Origin: Roseovarius sp.
GTDB taxonomy: Bacteria > Pseudomonadota > Alphaproteobacteria > Rhodobacterales > Rhodobacteraceae
Direction: 5' to 3'
Assembly: GCA_029212365.1 (NCBI GenBank)
Contig: JARGOC010000001.1
Coordinates: 62,001 to 126,000, forward strand
Length of the DNA: 64,000 nucleotides
Shown here in pieces: positions 1-10,166 of this stretch. Both the position numbers and the translations under genes were made by a program. The notes under the pieces are model-generated. The model was not told where the DNA came from. It saw nothing but the letters and a program-made list of their open reading frames with translations, and searched no databases. The stretch's first letter is position 1. Every line of letters begins with the position of its first letter.

Positions 1-246
1 TGGCCAATCCGTGCCATTGGGATGCTTCGTGACATAGCGATACCCCTCGCCATCTGAATACCAGCCATACTTCCCCGCCGACGTCAGCTGCACTGTCATC
101 GCCTTTCCAGAGGGTGTTCGGGGTGAAAATGGCGGGGCCACGCGTGCCACGTCACGCAAATCAGACAACATTGCGGATTGTGCAGGGCTCTCCAGCAGAC
201 CCTTGAAAATCCCGAATCCCCGGACTGTTAAACTGCGTGTCACCAT
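1..246 (-). CDS. Partial AlkB-family Fe(II)/2-oxoglutarate dioxygenase
   Basis: The frame reads leftward from an ATG at 246 and is open to the window edge, giving the first 82 residues. The blocks VRGFGIF, GKAMTVQLTSAGKYGW and GYRYVTKHPNGTDWP match the N-terminal nucleotide-recognition part of bacterial AlkB-like proteins, which oxidatively remove alkyl groups from nucleic acid bases. The HxD...H iron ligands and the 2-oxoglutarate-binding arginines would lie beyond the edge and cannot be checked. No good ribosome binding site precedes the ATG. It is divergent from dnaK. The frame stays open upstream to a TAG near 390, but that stretch overlaps the dnaK promoter and contains no ATG, so 246 is preferred. 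Confidence 0.72.
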   Translation of the reverse strand, partial: MVTRSLTVRGFGIFKGLLESPAQSAMLSDLRDVARVAPPFSPRTPSGKAMTVQLTSAGKYGWYSDGEGYRYVTKHPNGTDWP

Positions 247-318
247 GAAATCGCGCGCCTTATGCAACAACTCGGTCCATTTTAGCCAAAAATAGCCAAC
301 TTCGCCCCTGACGAATGG

Positions 319-347
319 TTGCAGGGCCACTATGGCCTGCCTATATA
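319..347 (+). promoter_or_regulatory. Candidate vegetative promoter of dnaK
   Basis: TTGCAG at 319-324 and TATATA at 342-347 are separated by 17 bp, a good sigma-70-type fit, and lead into dnaK about 110 bp downstream. A heat-shock-like CTTG at 371 followed by CTCTAT is present, but its spacing is too short for a confident RpoH call. No CIRCE element is seen. The call is by eye only. Confidence 0.45.
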
Positions 348-459
348 CGCCCAGAACCGCGGAACTGTCTCTTGTGGCATCCGCTCTCTATGTGGGGTCC
401 GTGATGCCATAACGGGTCGGGACCTCGCAACATCGCCTTAAGTAGAAGGGATCGAAAAC

Positions 460-2370
460 ATGGCCAAAGTTATTGGTATTGACCTCGGAACAACCAACAG
501 CTGCGTTGCTATCATGGATGGCAGCCAGCCCCGCGTTATCGAAAACGCAGAAGGTGCACGCACCACACCCTCGATCGTCGCATTTACCGACAACGAGCGT
601 CTGGTCGGCCAGCCGGCAAAACGCCAGGCCGTCACCAACCCCACAAACACAGTCTTTGGCGTCAAGCGCCTGATTGGCCGCCGCGAGGATGACGCGGATC
701 TGGCCAAAGACAAAAAGAACATGCCGTTCAACGTCATTGATGGCGGCAACGGTGATGCATGGGTGGAAGCCCAGGGCGAAAAATACAGCCCCTCACAAAT
801 CTCTGCCTTCATCCTTGGCAAGATGAAAGAAACTGCCGAGAGCTATCTTGGCGAGGACGTGACACAAGCCGTCATCACGGTACCTGCCTATTTCAACGAC
901 GCTCAGCGTCAGGCCACCAAAGATGCCGGTAAAATTGCCGGTCTCGAAGTGCTGCGGATCATCAACGAACCGACAGCCGCCGCGCTGGCCTATGGTCTGG
1001 ACAAAGAGAACACGCACACCATCGCGGTCTATGACCTTGGTGGCGGTACATTTGACGTGACCATCCTTGAGATTGACGACGGCCTGTTTGAAGTAAAATC
1101 CACCAACGGGGACACGTTCCTTGGCGGTGAAGACTTTGACATGCGCATCGTGAACTACCTCGCCGAGCAATTCAAAAAAGAAAACAGTGTTGATCTGACC
1201 AAAGACAAAATGGCCCTGCAGCGCCTGAAAGAAGCCGCTGAAAAAGCCAAGATCGAACTGTCGTCTTCGTCGCAGACAGAAATCAACCAGCCCTTCATCT
1301 CGATGGGTGCAGACGGTCAGCCATTGCACATGGTGATGAAACTGACCCGTGCCAAGCTGGAAAGCCTGGTTTCTGACCTGATCAAAGCGTCGATCAAACC
1401 CTGCCAGGCCGCGTTGAAAGACGCCGGCATGTCCGCCAATGAAATTGACGAGATTGTTCTGGTTGGCGGGATGACCCGTATGCCGCGCGTTGTGGAAGAA
1501 GTGACCAAATTCTTCGGTAAAGAGCCCCACAAAGGCGTGAACCCCGACGAAGTTGTTGCCATGGGCGCTGCCATTCAGGCCGGTGTTCTGCAAGGCGACG
1601 TCAAAGACGTGGTTCTGCTGGACGTCACACCGCTCAGCCTCGGCATTGAAACTCTGGGTGGCGTATTCACCCGCCTGATCGACCGCAACACCACAATCCC
1701 TACGAACAAGGGGCAGATCTTCTCGACAGCCGAAGACAATCAATCGGCTGTGACGATCCGCGTGTTCCAGGGCGAACGTGAAATGGCAGCCGACAACAAA
1801 ATGCTGGGTCAGTTCAATCTGGAAAATATCCCACCTGCCCCTCGTGGTTTGCCGCAGATCGAAGTGACCTTTGATATTGATGCCAACGGTATCGTATCTG
1901 TTCAGGCCAAAGACAAAGGCACTGGCAAAGAGCATAAGATCACAATCCAGGCCTCGGGTGGCCTTAGCGAAGATGATATCGAAAAGATGGTCAAAGACGC
2001 CGAGGACAACGCAGAATCGGATAAGGAACGCCGCGAGTTGGTGGAAAGCCGAAATCAGGCCGAAAGCCTGATCAACTCGACCGAGAAATCGGTTGAGGAA
2101 CACGGTGAAAAGGTCGACCCGACCACCATCGAAGCGATTGAGCTGGCCATTGCCGCGCTCAAAGACGATCTGGAAAAAGAAGATGCCACTGCCGACAAGC
2201 TCAAGGCAGGCATCCAGAACGTGACCGAAGTTGCGATGCGACTGGGCGAAGCGATCTATAAAGCTCAGGCCGAAGCAGGCGAAGACGAGCCGATGGCAGC
2301 AGATGAAGCTGGTGAAGACGATATCGTCGACGCCGACTTCGAAGACCTCGACGACGACAAGCGCGGCTAA
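460..2370 (+). CDS. dnaK: Hsp70 chaperone DnaK
   Basis: ATP-driven cytoplasmic chaperone that binds exposed hydrophobic segments of client proteins and works with DnaJ and GrpE. The 636-residue product has normal family length. It starts with the nucleotide-binding motif [13 protein letters not shown] (residues 5-17), carries the phosphate loop [10 protein letters not shown] near 195-204, the substrate-binding domain from about 390, a helical lid, and the acidic tail ending [13 protein letters not shown]. An AGAAGGG stretch about 10 bases upstream supports the ATG at 460. dnaJ follows after 76 bp. Its exchange factor grpE and the repressor gene hrcA are about 47 kb away in this window. Confidence 0.98.
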   Translation: MAKVIGIDLGTTNSCVAIMDGSQPRVIENAEGARTTPSIVAFTDNERLVGQPAKRQAVTNPTNTVFGVKRLIGRREDDADLAKDKKNMPFNVIDGGNGDAWVEAQGEKYSPSQISAFILGKMKETAESYLGEDVTQAVITVPAYFNDAQRQATKDAGKIAGLEVLRIINEPTAAALAYGLDKENTHTIAVYDLGGGTFDVTILEIDDGLFEVKSTNGDTFLGGEDFDMRIVNYLAEQFKKENSVDLTKDKMALQRLKEAAEKAKIELSSSSQTEINQPFISMGADGQPLHMVMKLTRAKLESLVSDLIKASIKPCQAALKDAGMSANEIDEIVLVGGMTRMPRVVEEVTKFFGKEPHKGVNPDEVVAMGAAIQAGVLQGDVKDVVLLDVTPLSLGIETLGGVFTRLIDRNTTIPTNKGQIFSTAEDNQSAVTIRVFQGEREMAADNKMLGQFNLENIPPAPRGLPQIEVTFDIDANGIVSVQAKDKGTGKEHKITIQASGGLSEDDIEKMVKDAEDNAESDKERRELVESRNQAESLINSTEKSVEEHGEKVDPTTIEAIELAIAALKDDLEKEDATADKLKAGIQNVTEVAMRLGEAIYKAQAEAGEDEPMAADEAGEDDIVDADFEDLDDDKRG

Positions 2371-2446
2371 CGCAAGCACGGGAACAATTGGGGCTAGCCT
2401 GGGTGACCGGGCTGGCCCTAACCGTTCCGCCTAAAGGAGTTCCTCA

Positions 2447-3604
2447 ATGGCCAAACGTGATTACTACGAAGTGCTTGGGCTCTCGAAAGGGGCATCGCCC
2501 GAGGAAATCAAGAAAGCCTATCGCACCAAAGCAAAAGAGCTGCACCCCGACCGCAATAAGGACAAGCCCGAATCCGAGGGTCAGTTCAAAGAAGCGGGCG
2601 AGGCTTACGAAGTTCTGAAAGACGCAGACAAGAAAGCCGCATATGACCGCTATGGCCATGCTGCCTTTGAAAACGGCATGGGTGGTGGTGGCGGCGGACG
2701 GCCCGGTGGTGGCTTTGGCAATCAAGGTGATTTCGCCAGCGCCTTTTCAGATGTGTTTGACGATCTCTTTGGCGATATGATGGGCGGCCGCGGCGGGCCC
2801 GGTGGGCAGCAGCGTGCCACGCGTGGGGCTGACCTGCGCTACAATCTGCGTGTCACCCTGGAAGAGGCATTCTCTGGTCAGCAAAAGACCATCAATGTTC
2901 CCACCTCCATTGCCTGTGAGGCCTGTAACGGCTCAGGCGCTGAAGGCGGTGCCGAGCCGTCAACCTGCCCGACATGTTCCGGTATGGGCAAGGTCCGCGC
3001 GCAGCAAGGTTTCTTCACGGTTGAGCGCACCTGCCCCACGTGTTCGGGCTTGGGTCAGATCATTTCGAACCCGTGCAACACCTGTCACGGCCAGGGCCGG
3101 ATCGAAAAAGAGCGCGCGCTGAACGTCAACATCCCTGCTGGTGTAGAAACCGGCACACGCATCCGCCTTGCCGGCGAAGGCGAAGCGGGCATGCGCGGCG
3201 GGCCTTCTGGGGATCTGTACATTTTCATCGACGTTGCTCAACACAAGCTGTTTGAGCGCGAAGAGACCAACCTGTTCTGCCGTGTGCCGGTATCAATGAC
3301 CAAAGCCACCCTTGGCGGCGATATTGAAGTGCCCACGATTGATGGTGGCCGCAGCCGGGTGAAAATCCCCTCTGGCAGTCAATCGGGCCGTCAAATGCGC
3401 TTGCGTTCCAAAGGCATGCCCGCCCTGCGTGGCGGATCAGCAGGGGATATGTTCATCGAACTGGCAGTCGAAACCCCGGTGAATCTGACCTCCAAACAAA
3501 AAGAGCTGCTGAGCGAGTTTGAAGCTCTATCTGAGGATAACAACCCGGAAAGCAAAAGCTTCTTTTCTTCGGTCAAAAACTTCTGGGACAGCATGAAAAG
3601 CTGA
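2447..3604 (+). CDS. dnaJ: Hsp40 co-chaperone DnaJ
   Basis: Stimulates DnaK ATPase activity and delivers unfolded substrates. The 385-residue protein has an N-terminal J domain with HPD at residues 33-35, a Gly/Phe-rich linker around 78-115, and four zinc-binding repeats ([32 protein letters not shown]) in about 150-215. The C-terminal substrate-binding and dimerisation domains follow. This is the complete type I architecture. An AAAGGAG sequence precedes the ATG. It is co-directional with dnaK and ends just before a strong terminator, so dnaKJ looks like one transcription unit. Confidence 0.98.
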   Translation: MAKRDYYEVLGLSKGASPEEIKKAYRTKAKELHPDRNKDKPESEGQFKEAGEAYEVLKDADKKAAYDRYGHAAFENGMGGGGGGRPGGGFGNQGDFASAFSDVFDDLFGDMMGGRGGPGGQQRATRGADLRYNLRVTLEEAFSGQQKTINVPTSIACEACNGSGAEGGAEPSTCPTCSGMGKVRAQQGFFTVERTCPTCSGLGQIISNPCNTCHGQGRIEKERALNVNIPAGVETGTRIRLAGEGEAGMRGGPSGDLYIFIDVAQHKLFEREETNLFCRVPVSMTKATLGGDIEVPTIDGGRSRVKIPSGSQSGRQMRLRSKGMPALRGGSAGDMFIELAVETPVNLTSKQKELLSEFEALSEDNNPESKSFFSSVKNFWDSMKS

Positions 3605-3628
3605 CCTCCCGCTGACAACCAATTCCTC

Positions 3629-3660
3629 AAAAAGACGCGCCGCAATGCGCGTCTTTTTTT
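3629..3660 (+). terminator. Rho-independent terminator of dnaKJ
   Basis: AGACGCGC at 3633-3640 pairs with GCGCGTCT at 3647-3654 across a 6-base loop. It is preceded by A residues and followed by a run of T residues on the + strand. It sits 25 bp after the dnaJ stop. Confidence 0.92.
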
Positions 3661-3672
3661 CTTCAGTGTCAC

Positions 3673-3713
3673 TTTGGTTAAGGATTGAGTAACCAAACTA
3701 TCTCAATCTTAAG
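3673..3713. repeat. Two interlocked inverted repeats directly before radC
   Basis: TTTGGTTA (3673-3680) is exactly complementary to TAACCAAA (3690-3697). Overlapping with this, TTAAGGATTGAG (3678-3689) pairs with CTCAATCTTAA (3702-3712) with one bulged G. The two hairpins are mutually exclusive or pseudoknot-like, and the second ends three bases before the radC ATG. The segment also reads TTAA-N7-GTAAC, one mismatch from a CtrA box. Confidence 0.6.
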
Positions 3714-3715
3714 AC

Positions 3716-4480
3716 ATGAGTAGTTCTAACGCCTTTGCTGAAATGCCCCTACCGCTCTTTGGCGGGGATGAGGCGCAATCCATACCCGTCTGGCCGCAAG
3801 GCCACCTGCCCTCCTATATCCGTGATCACCGCAAACGGCTGCGCACACGCTTTTTGGATGGCGGCGCACAGGCCATGCCAGATTACGAAATGTTGGAATT
3901 GGTGCTGTTCCGGGCAATACCGCGCAAAGATGTCAAACCTCTCGCTCGCAAACTGTTGGATGAATTTGGCGACTTCAACGGCGTTCTATCGGCCAGCCCT
4001 CATCAACTGAATCAAGTCTCCGGTGTGGGTGAGGCGGTGATATGCGAGCTAAAGATTGTCGAGGCTGCGGCTCATCGGCTGGCCCGCTCGCGCATCATTC
4101 AGCGGCAGGTGATTTCGTCGTGGGCATCCGTAATTGATTACTGCCACACCACCATGGCCCACCGTGAAACCGAGCAGTTTCGCATCTTCTTTCTGGATCG
4201 CAAAAACGTGCTGATCGCAGATGAAGAACAGGCGCGCGGCACAGTGGACCATGTGCCGGTCTACCCACGCGAAGTGGTCAAGAGGGCGCTGCAACTGAAT
4301 GCCAGCGCAATCATCCTGATCCACAATCACCCCTCCGGCGATCCTACTCCATCACAAGAGGACATCTCGATGACCACCAAAGTGCAAAATGCATGCGATG
4401 CGTTGGGCGTTACGCTGCATGATCACATCATCGTTGGAAAATCCTGTGAGCTAAGCTTTCGCACGGAAGGGTATCTTTAG
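3716..4480 (+). CDS. radC: RadC-family JAB1/MPN domain protein
   Basis: The 254-residue product has a helix-hairpin-helix region (VSGVGEAVICELK near residues 100-112) followed by an MPN+ metalloprotease-like domain. The JAMM signature is seen as HNHPSGDPTPSQED near residues 203-216. Despite the historic name, a role in DNA repair is not established; the family is often linked to DNA uptake or mobile DNA. Length is normal. No convincing Shine-Dalgarno precedes the ATG, because the upstream bases form part of an inverted repeat. It is convergent with the binding-protein/OmpA fusion. Confidence 0.9.
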   Translation: MSSSNAFAEMPLPLFGGDEAQSIPVWPQGHLPSYIRDHRKRLRTRFLDGGAQAMPDYEMLELVLFRAIPRKDVKPLARKLLDEFGDFNGVLSASPHQLNQVSGVGEAVICELKIVEAAAHRLARSRIIQRQVISSWASVIDYCHTTMAHRETEQFRIFFLDRKNVLIADEEQARGTVDHVPVYPREVVKRALQLNASAIILIHNHPSGDPTPSQEDISMTTKVQNACDALGVTLHDHIIVGKSCELSFRTEGYL

Positions 4481-4523
4481 GACCTGCCACAAAACCTGAG
4501 CCGCTTTGATTTGTGAAATTTGG

Positions 4524-4553
4524 CGAAATGCTCATCTGCCATGGTGCATTTCG
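4524..4553. repeat. Inverted repeat between convergent genes
   Basis: CGAAATGC (4524-4531) and GCATTTCG (4546-4553) form a perfect 8-bp stem around a 14-base loop in the 107-bp gap between the convergent radC and OmpA-fusion genes. There is no T-run on either side, so it may be a weak bidirectional terminator or a simple hairpin. Confidence 0.4.
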
Positions 4554-4587
4554 ACTTTCCTCTATCTCAGGTCAAAGCCGAAATATC

Positions 4588-6147
4588 TTAACGCACCCAC
4601 ACCTCAACACGGCGGTTCACACGACGGCCCCACTCGCTGGTGTCACAAGCCATTGGCATCGCCTCCCCAAAGGCAATTGTCTCAATCCCGATACGCGAGA
4701 GATTGGCCGTTTCAGCTGCGCGGGTCACAGCCCGCATGACAGCCTCAGCACGCTTGCCCGCTATGCGCAAATTGCCCGGTGCTGGCCCTTGTCCATCGCT
4801 GAACCCGACAAACACCAGCCGACGGGCATCGTAGTGTCCCAGCTCAAGCGAGCGGGCCAACTGCAACACGTTGGACCGCGATTGCGCATCCAGCCGCGCC
4901 GACCCCGGCTCGAACCGGAAGGTGGTGGTCAGACGTCGCAAGGGCGCCAATGTGCTTACCATCTTCTGCAGTTGCTCAAGGCTCACTTCATCACCCGCAC
5001 GGGCAATGGCATTGGCAAACCGATCACCCTGGGCGTTGATCTCAATCTCTTCGGGGGCCTGGTCCACAAACCCCGCGCGCCGGATCACCAGCTGCGCCGA
5101 TGGATCACGCAAGTACGTCAGAAACTCACGCACCAATTTGGGGAAACGCCGGGCCGGCATGTACAAAAACAATGGCGTGGTCAGTGGATAATCTTCGGTT
5201 TTCACCGCTCGGCGTGTGGCCTGCATGGCGAACCCGCAATTGCCCTTCAATGCCAACGGCCATGTATTGCCTGTATCCGAACGGCTGGTCACGCCAATGG
5301 CAAACGGATCGGCCATCACCGCCTCCAACAACTGCTTATCGTTGGCATAGTGCATGGCATTTGCCACGGGTTTGGCCTGCGCAGGGGTCAAAACCTGATC
5401 TACCGTGGCTTGACCCAAGCCTGACTTACCATCCAGTAGATGCACATCTATCGGCGCATCCGGCCCGCCAAGCACGGCCCAGTTTGTGATGCTGCCAGAC
5501 AGAACATCCGCAAGTTCCTGCGTGGTGATATCTTGTACAGGGTTTGTAGGCGAGACCACCGGCACCAAGGCATCCAATGCCAACACGCGGCTGCGCCCCT
5601 TGCCTGATAGATTACCCAACCCTACCTCGCGCCCGCGCTTGATCTCGTCGTCGCGCACCTCTCGCAAAGACATGACGATATCGGCCTCATTGGCCAGAAG
5701 ATCGGCAAAGCCCTCGTCAGTATTGGTCAGCTGAAAAACAAACTCACCAACCGTTTGACCGCTGTCCTTTTCAGAGATCACATAAGTGAATTCGGTATCC
5801 GACAGGCTGCGGCGCTCCAAATCATAATCGCCCTTGATGGAAAACGCTTCGATCAAACCGGGCATCAGCACGCGGCCAATAGTAGGGGCACCCGCAAAGG
5901 TCAGCCTTGCGATGAATTGATCAAGATTTGGGCAACCCGGCCCCTCGCAACGCACGCCAGAGCCATCAATGGTCAATTCGCCGTAGATCGAATCAACACG
6001 ATAAAATTCGCCGTCAAACCCAAGCAGATCGCCCGAGATTTCCACATCGCCATCCCGGGACGTCAGTGTGACATCCTGCGCACTGGCCTGCGGTGCGGCG
6101 ACCAAAATTGAAAGTGCGGCGATGATCGCCGCACGTAAGATTGTCAT
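4588..6147 (-). CDS. Exported phosphate-binding-like domain fused to OmpA domain
   Basis: The 519-residue protein begins with a clear signal peptide (cleavage likely after ASA at residue 23). After a small N-terminal segment (24-75) with a Cys pair, the middle resembles PstS-type periplasmic binding proteins, for example TNWAVLGGPDAPIDVHLLD and QELADVLSG. From about residue 400 it is an OmpA C-terminal domain, with FRFEPGSARLD at its start and RRVNRRVEVWVR at its end. OmpA domains bind peptidoglycan, so the ligand-binding part is probably held at the wall in the periplasm. The ligand is unknown. It lies 25 bp downstream of the uncharacterised gene at 6173-7177, probably in one operon following secA. 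Confidence 0.82.
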   Translation of the reverse strand: MTILRAAIIAALSILVAAPQASAQDVTLTSRDGDVEISGDLLGFDGEFYRVDSIYGELTIDGSGVRCEGPGCPNLDQFIARLTFAGAPTIGRVLMPGLIEAFSIKGDYDLERRSLSDTEFTYVISEKDSGQTVGEFVFQLTNTDEGFADLLANEADIVMSLREVRDDEIKRGREVGLGNLSGKGRSRVLALDALVPVVSPTNPVQDITTQELADVLSGSITNWAVLGGPDAPIDVHLLDGKSGLGQATVDQVLTPAQAKPVANAMHYANDKQLLEAVMADPFAIGVTSRSDTGNTWPLALKGNCGFAMQATRRAVKTEDYPLTTPLFLYMPARRFPKLVREFLTYLRDPSAQLVIRRAGFVDQAPEEIEINAQGDRFANAIARAGDEVSLEQLQKMVSTLAPLRRLTTTFRFEPGSARLDAQSRSNVLQLARSLELGHYDARRLVFVGFSDGQGPAPGNLRIAGKRAEAVMRAVTRAAETANLSRIGIETIAFGEAMPMACDTSEWGRRVNRRVEVWVR

Positions 6148-6172
6148 AGGATGACCTCTGAAACGCCGCGGA

Positions 6173-7177
6173 TTAGTTCCCGGCGATTTTCAGGTCATTT
6201 AGCAGGTTTTTCAACATAAGAAAGTCACCAACCGACGAACAATCTGGCATTGCCAGCACCAAGTCCTGTGTTTTCAGTGACCCTTCGGCAGTTTTCTGGA
6301 TGGATTGCGCCTCAACATCGCGGCCACAGTTGGCCTGAGTGATCTCTGCTTCGACACTCATCACGATATCGCCGCTGCGTTTGGCAACACCTGATGGAAA
6401 GGTATAAACCTCGGCCAGCATAGCGTTATCTACATCTGCGGCACCCAGTTGGGACAAAAACCCACCTTGGCCCAAGGCTGCGCTGGATTGTTCACGCGGC
6501 GTATCCGCCCAAACATGGCCTTCTTCACCATACTCCGAGCCATACTCAAGCGCGTGCACTTGTATCCCGCTTTGGCCTTTCCATTGCACCACGGCACGAT
6601 CGTAATATTCCAATGACGACACGGTAGCGTTGGCCACTGCCCCTTCACCATTGGCAAAAGCCACGATAAACACCGCGTTTTCAGACAAGGCAGGAACACT
6701 GAACTCAACACTGCCTTTGGCATCAGTCACTTGTGTGAACATCATGCCGTTGTGGTGCAAAGTGAATTTTTCGTTGATCATGCAAGGGGCGGCCAGGGAC
6801 AGGCGTACCATTGCGGCGGCTTCGGCATTGGCTGTCAGATTGTACTCACACGCCAATTTTGGGGTGGCCTCTTCGGCGGGCATATCTGCCAGCGGAATAT
6901 CATCCTTCAGCGCGACATTAACCACGAGACTATCCGGAAGGACGGCAGGCTCAGGAGAAGCCGGCAGTGCCGGAGCAGCTGATGTCAACGTGACTTCGCT
7001 CAGCTCAACCTCGTTGGTTGCAGAGGCCTTGGTGGCCATGCCGGCAGCATTTATGGCTTGCGCCTGGTGTTGCGGTTTTTCCGCAGGTGCGGATGCCCCG
7101 CTCTGCATGAAATACCCGATTCCAAGCGCGCATAGCAGCGTACCACCTGCTGTGATCAAACGTTTTTTCTGGATCAT
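6173..7177 (-). CDS. Uncharacterised exported or membrane-anchored protein downstream of secA
   Basis: 334 residues with one N-terminal hydrophobic segment (about 8-25), then a low-complexity Ala/Pro/Glu-rich stretch to about 110, and a mixed folded region with four scattered cysteines (in LACEYN, AAPCMIN, QANCGRD and MPDCSS) that could pair in the periplasm. I recognise no catalytic motif. The start is well supported by AGGAGGT five bases before the ATG. It lies between secA and the OmpA fusion, with about 100 bp to secA and 25 bp to the fusion gene, so an envelope role beside that protein is an inference. A link to SecA function is not shown. Confidence 0.75.
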   Translation of the reverse strand: MIQKKRLITAGGTLLCALGIGYFMQSGASAPAEKPQHQAQAINAAGMATKASATNEVELSEVTLTSAAPALPASPEPAVLPDSLVVNVALKDDIPLADMPAEEATPKLACEYNLTANAEAAAMVRLSLAAPCMINEKFTLHHNGMMFTQVTDAKGSVEFSVPALSENAVFIVAFANGEGAVANATVSSLEYYDRAVVQWKGQSGIQVHALEYGSEYGEEGHVWADTPREQSSAALGQGGFLSQLGAADVDNAMLAEVYTFPSGVAKRSGDIVMSVEAEITQANCGRDVEAQSIQKTAEGSLKTQDLVLAMPDCSSVGDFLMLKNLLNDLKIAGN

Positions 7178-7278
7178 AACGACCTCCTACAGCTTTTGAA
7201 GCCATAGGAATGTACGAAAGGATTTAGGCCTTCATGTGTTCCTCAAGGGGTCTCAATCGGGCGTTCTTGCTGTGTTTC

Positions 7279-9975
7279 TTACACCAAACGCCCGTGGCAA
7301 TGTTTGAACTTTTTGCCTGATCCGCAGGGGCAAGCCTCATTTCGGCCGGGGTTGCCCCAAGTGCTGGGGTCATCCTCAACAAAGCCTTCGAGGGCGTTCT
7401 CGGGATTGCCCACAGGTGTTGCCTGTTCTGCCGGTGCTTGCATGGCGGCCTGTTGCTCTTGCATTTGCTGCATCAGGGCGTCTTGCTCCTCCTGCGTCAT
7501 AGGGCGGATTTGCGACAGTTTTTGTGACACATCCTGACGCAGACTGTTGAGCATGGTTTCAAACAGTCCGAACGCCTCGTTCTTGTATTCGTTCAATGGG
7601 TCACGTTGGGCATAGCCACGAAAGCCCACAACCGAACGCAAATGCTCAAGCGTCAACAAATGTTCGCGCCATTTCGTATCAATCGTTTGCAGCAAAACCT
7701 GCTTTTCGATCTGACGCATATTTTCAGGGCCAAAGCTCTCGGCCTTCTCGGACATCATTTTGTCAGCGGCTTCTTCCAGGCGTTCGGCGATATCATCGTC
7801 ATCCACGCCTTCCTCAGCCGCCCAGTCCACAACCGGCACATCCAGATTGAATTGTTCAATAAGCGCCTTGCGCAAGCCTTCGGTATCCCACTGATCCGCA
7901 TAGGTTTTAGGTGGCATATAGGTGTCGATCAGATCATCAATCACCTCGCCACGCATGTCTTGCACGATTTCGGACAGGTCTTCGGCCTTCATGATATCCA
8001 ACCGTTGCTTGAAGATCACCTTGCGCTGATCGTTCATCACATCGTCAAATTTCAACAGCTGTTTGCGGATGTCAAAGTTGCGTCCCTCGACCTTGGCCTG
8101 AGCGCGCTCCAGCGATTTGTTCACCCAAGGGTGAATGATCGCTTCGCCCTCTTTCATGCCCAGGGTGGACAGCACTTTTTCCAACCGCTCAGAGCCAAAG
8201 ATGCGCATCAGATCATCGTCAAGGCTGAGCAGGAACGATGACCGCCCCGGATCACCCTGACGGCCCGACCGACCGCGAAGCTGATTGTCGATGCGCCGGC
8301 TTTCATGGCGTTCTGTCGACAAAACAAACAACCCGCCAGCATCCTTGACCGCTTGTTCATCCGCCTTATGCGCGGCTTCAATCTTGGCTCGGATTTCTTC
8401 GGGATCATCATCAGGGGCCGCAGCAATCGCCTCCATGATCTTGAATTCAACATTGCCACCCAGTTTAATATCCGTGCCTCGGCCCGCCATATTGGTCGCA
8501 ATGGTCACAGCACCAAATTTACCGGCATCGGCAACGATTTGCGCCTCTTGCTCGTGTTGGCGCGCGTTTAGAACATTGTGCTTGATTTTAGCGTCCGTCA
8601 GCAATTGGCTCAGCATCTCAGATTTTTCAATCGAAGTTGTCCCAACCAAGATCGGCTGGCCCTTCTCATTGGCCTCGCGGATCACGGTGATCGCTTCGTC
8701 AAACTTCTCTTTTGCAGTGCGGAATACGGCATCATCATCATCCACACGCGAAATCGGCATGTTGGTTGGCACTTCGACCACACCCAGCCCGTAAATTTCA
8801 CTAAATTCTTCGGCCTCGGTCGCAGCGGTGCCTGTCATGCCCGACAGTTTTTCGTACAGGCGGAAATAATTCTGGAATGTCACCTGCGCCAAGGTCACGT
8901 TTTCAGGGCGGATTTCGACGCCTTCTTTGGCCTCAATCGCCTGATGCAGACCCTCAGACATGCGGCGCCCGGCCATCATGCGGCCAGTGAATTCATCAAT
9001 CAGGATAACTTCGCCATCGCGGACGATATAATCCTTGTCGCGCGAAAACAGTTTGTGCGCGCGCAGACCCTGGTTGACGTGGTGCACAATCGTAGTGCTT
9101 TCTGGGTCGTACAGCGATTGACCTTCTTCCAGAATTCCCTCGCGCAGCAAAATCTGTTCCAGAAATTCATTGCCTTCATCGGTGAAGGTCACGTTCTTGT
9201 TCTTTTCGTCCATCGTGAAATGCTCTTCGAGCAATTCGGGGATCAATTTGTCGATTGAGATATACAGGTCGCTGCGGTCCTGCGCCGGGCCTGAGATAAT
9301 CAAAGGCGTGCGCGCCTCATCAATCAGGATACTGTCCACCTCATCCACAATGGCAAAGAAATGGTCGCGCTGGTTCATTTCCTCAAGCGAGGAGCGCATG
9401 TTGTCGCGCAGATAATCAAACCCCAATTCATTGTTGGTGGCATAGGTAATATCGGCGGCATAGGCCTCTTGTTTTTCGCCGTCCGGTTGTTGGGGGTAAA
9501 CCACACCGGTGGTCATGCCCAAAGCCGAGAACACATTGCTCATCCACTCCGCATCGCGGCGCGCCAGATAATCGTTCACCGTGACGATATGCACGCCCCG
9601 GCCGGTCAACGCATTCAGATAGGCAGGCAGCGTGGCAACAAGGGTTTTACCCTCACCGGTCTTCATTTCTGAAATATTTCCCTGATGCAGGAAAATCCCG
9701 CCCATCAGCTGCACATCAAAGGCCCGCAGACCCAACGCACGGCGCGCTCCCTCACGGCAATTAGCAAAGGCTTCTGGCAGCAGCGATTCAAGACTTTCTC
9801 CGCCCGATACGCGTGCCTTGAATTCAGCCGTTTTTTCGATCAGCCCCTCGTCCGAGAGCGCCTCAAATTCAGGCTCTAACGCGTTAATCTTCTCAACAAG
9901 CGGGCGCGTCGCTTTGATTTTACGGTCATTTGGCGTTCCAAAAATCTTTTTGGTGACAGTTCCAAATCCCAGCAT
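7279..9975 (-). CDS. secA: Preprotein translocase ATPase SecA
   Basis: Motor ATPase that pushes unfolded preproteins through SecYEG. The 898 residues contain the Walker A sequence MKTGEGKT near 103-110, the DEAD-like [17 protein letters not shown] near 210-226, the preprotein cross-linking domain, the second motor domain with [10 protein letters not shown], and a C-terminal zinc motif [13 protein letters not shown] that binds SecB. A partial secB is present at the right edge of this window. Length is normal for the family. It is divergent from the parvulin gene across a 191-bp gap. Confidence 0.98.
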   Translation of the reverse strand: MLGFGTVTKKIFGTPNDRKIKATRPLVEKINALEPEFEALSDEGLIEKTAEFKARVSGGESLESLLPEAFANCREGARRALGLRAFDVQLMGGIFLHQGNISEMKTGEGKTLVATLPAYLNALTGRGVHIVTVNDYLARRDAEWMSNVFSALGMTTGVVYPQQPDGEKQEAYAADITYATNNELGFDYLRDNMRSSLEEMNQRDHFFAIVDEVDSILIDEARTPLIISGPAQDRSDLYISIDKLIPELLEEHFTMDEKNKNVTFTDEGNEFLEQILLREGILEEGQSLYDPESTTIVHHVNQGLRAHKLFSRDKDYIVRDGEVILIDEFTGRMMAGRRMSEGLHQAIEAKEGVEIRPENVTLAQVTFQNYFRLYEKLSGMTGTAATEAEEFSEIYGLGVVEVPTNMPISRVDDDDAVFRTAKEKFDEAITVIREANEKGQPILVGTTSIEKSEMLSQLLTDAKIKHNVLNARQHEQEAQIVADAGKFGAVTIATNMAGRGTDIKLGGNVEFKIMEAIAAAPDDDPEEIRAKIEAAHKADEQAVKDAGGLFVLSTERHESRRIDNQLRGRSGRQGDPGRSSFLLSLDDDLMRIFGSERLEKVLSTLGMKEGEAIIHPWVNKSLERAQAKVEGRNFDIRKQLLKFDDVMNDQRKVIFKQRLDIMKAEDLSEIVQDMRGEVIDDLIDTYMPPKTYADQWDTEGLRKALIEQFNLDVPVVDWAAEEGVDDDDIAERLEEAADKMMSEKAESFGPENMRQIEKQVLLQTIDTKWREHLLTLEHLRSVVGFRGYAQRDPLNEYKNEAFGLFETMLNSLRQDVSQKLSQIRPMTQEEQDALMQQMQEQQAAMQAPAEQATPVGNPENALEGFVEDDPSTWGNPGRNEACPCGSGKKFKHCHGRLV

Positions 9976-10166
9976 AATTTATCCGTTCCGCTGTTTCGCT
10001 TATTCGTGAAGGGCTATTGCTTGCCCCGCCCGTTGCAGCACCCTACAAGATGGCAAGCATAGGCCGATTGGTCTTGATCTTAAGGCGATGTAAGGGGCTG
10101 CCCCTACAGTGTCAACGTTGAGCGCGATGAACGCACCCAATCCCTCGGGCCACAAAGGATACCGGT

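Noticed and set aside
247-390. In-frame open extension upstream of the partial alkB start
   Set aside because: It lacks a start codon with a ribosome binding site and would overlap the dnaK promoter.
371-400. Heat-shock-type promoter (CTTG ... CTCTAT) before dnaK
   Set aside because: The distance between the elements is too short for an RpoH promoter.
793-2379. A 528-codon open frame opposite dnaK
   Set aside because: Long antisense frames are a known by-product of dnaK codon bias; the translation has no recognisable domain and dnaK itself is unambiguous.
4513-5424. 303-codon open frame opposite the OmpA-fusion gene
   Set aside because: It has no signal peptide or motif and lies fully within a gene with clear domains on the other strand.
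9976-10166. GGGGC/GCCCC hairpin in the secA-parvulin divergent gap
   Set aside because: Short stem without a T run or conserved partner; nothing assigns it a role.
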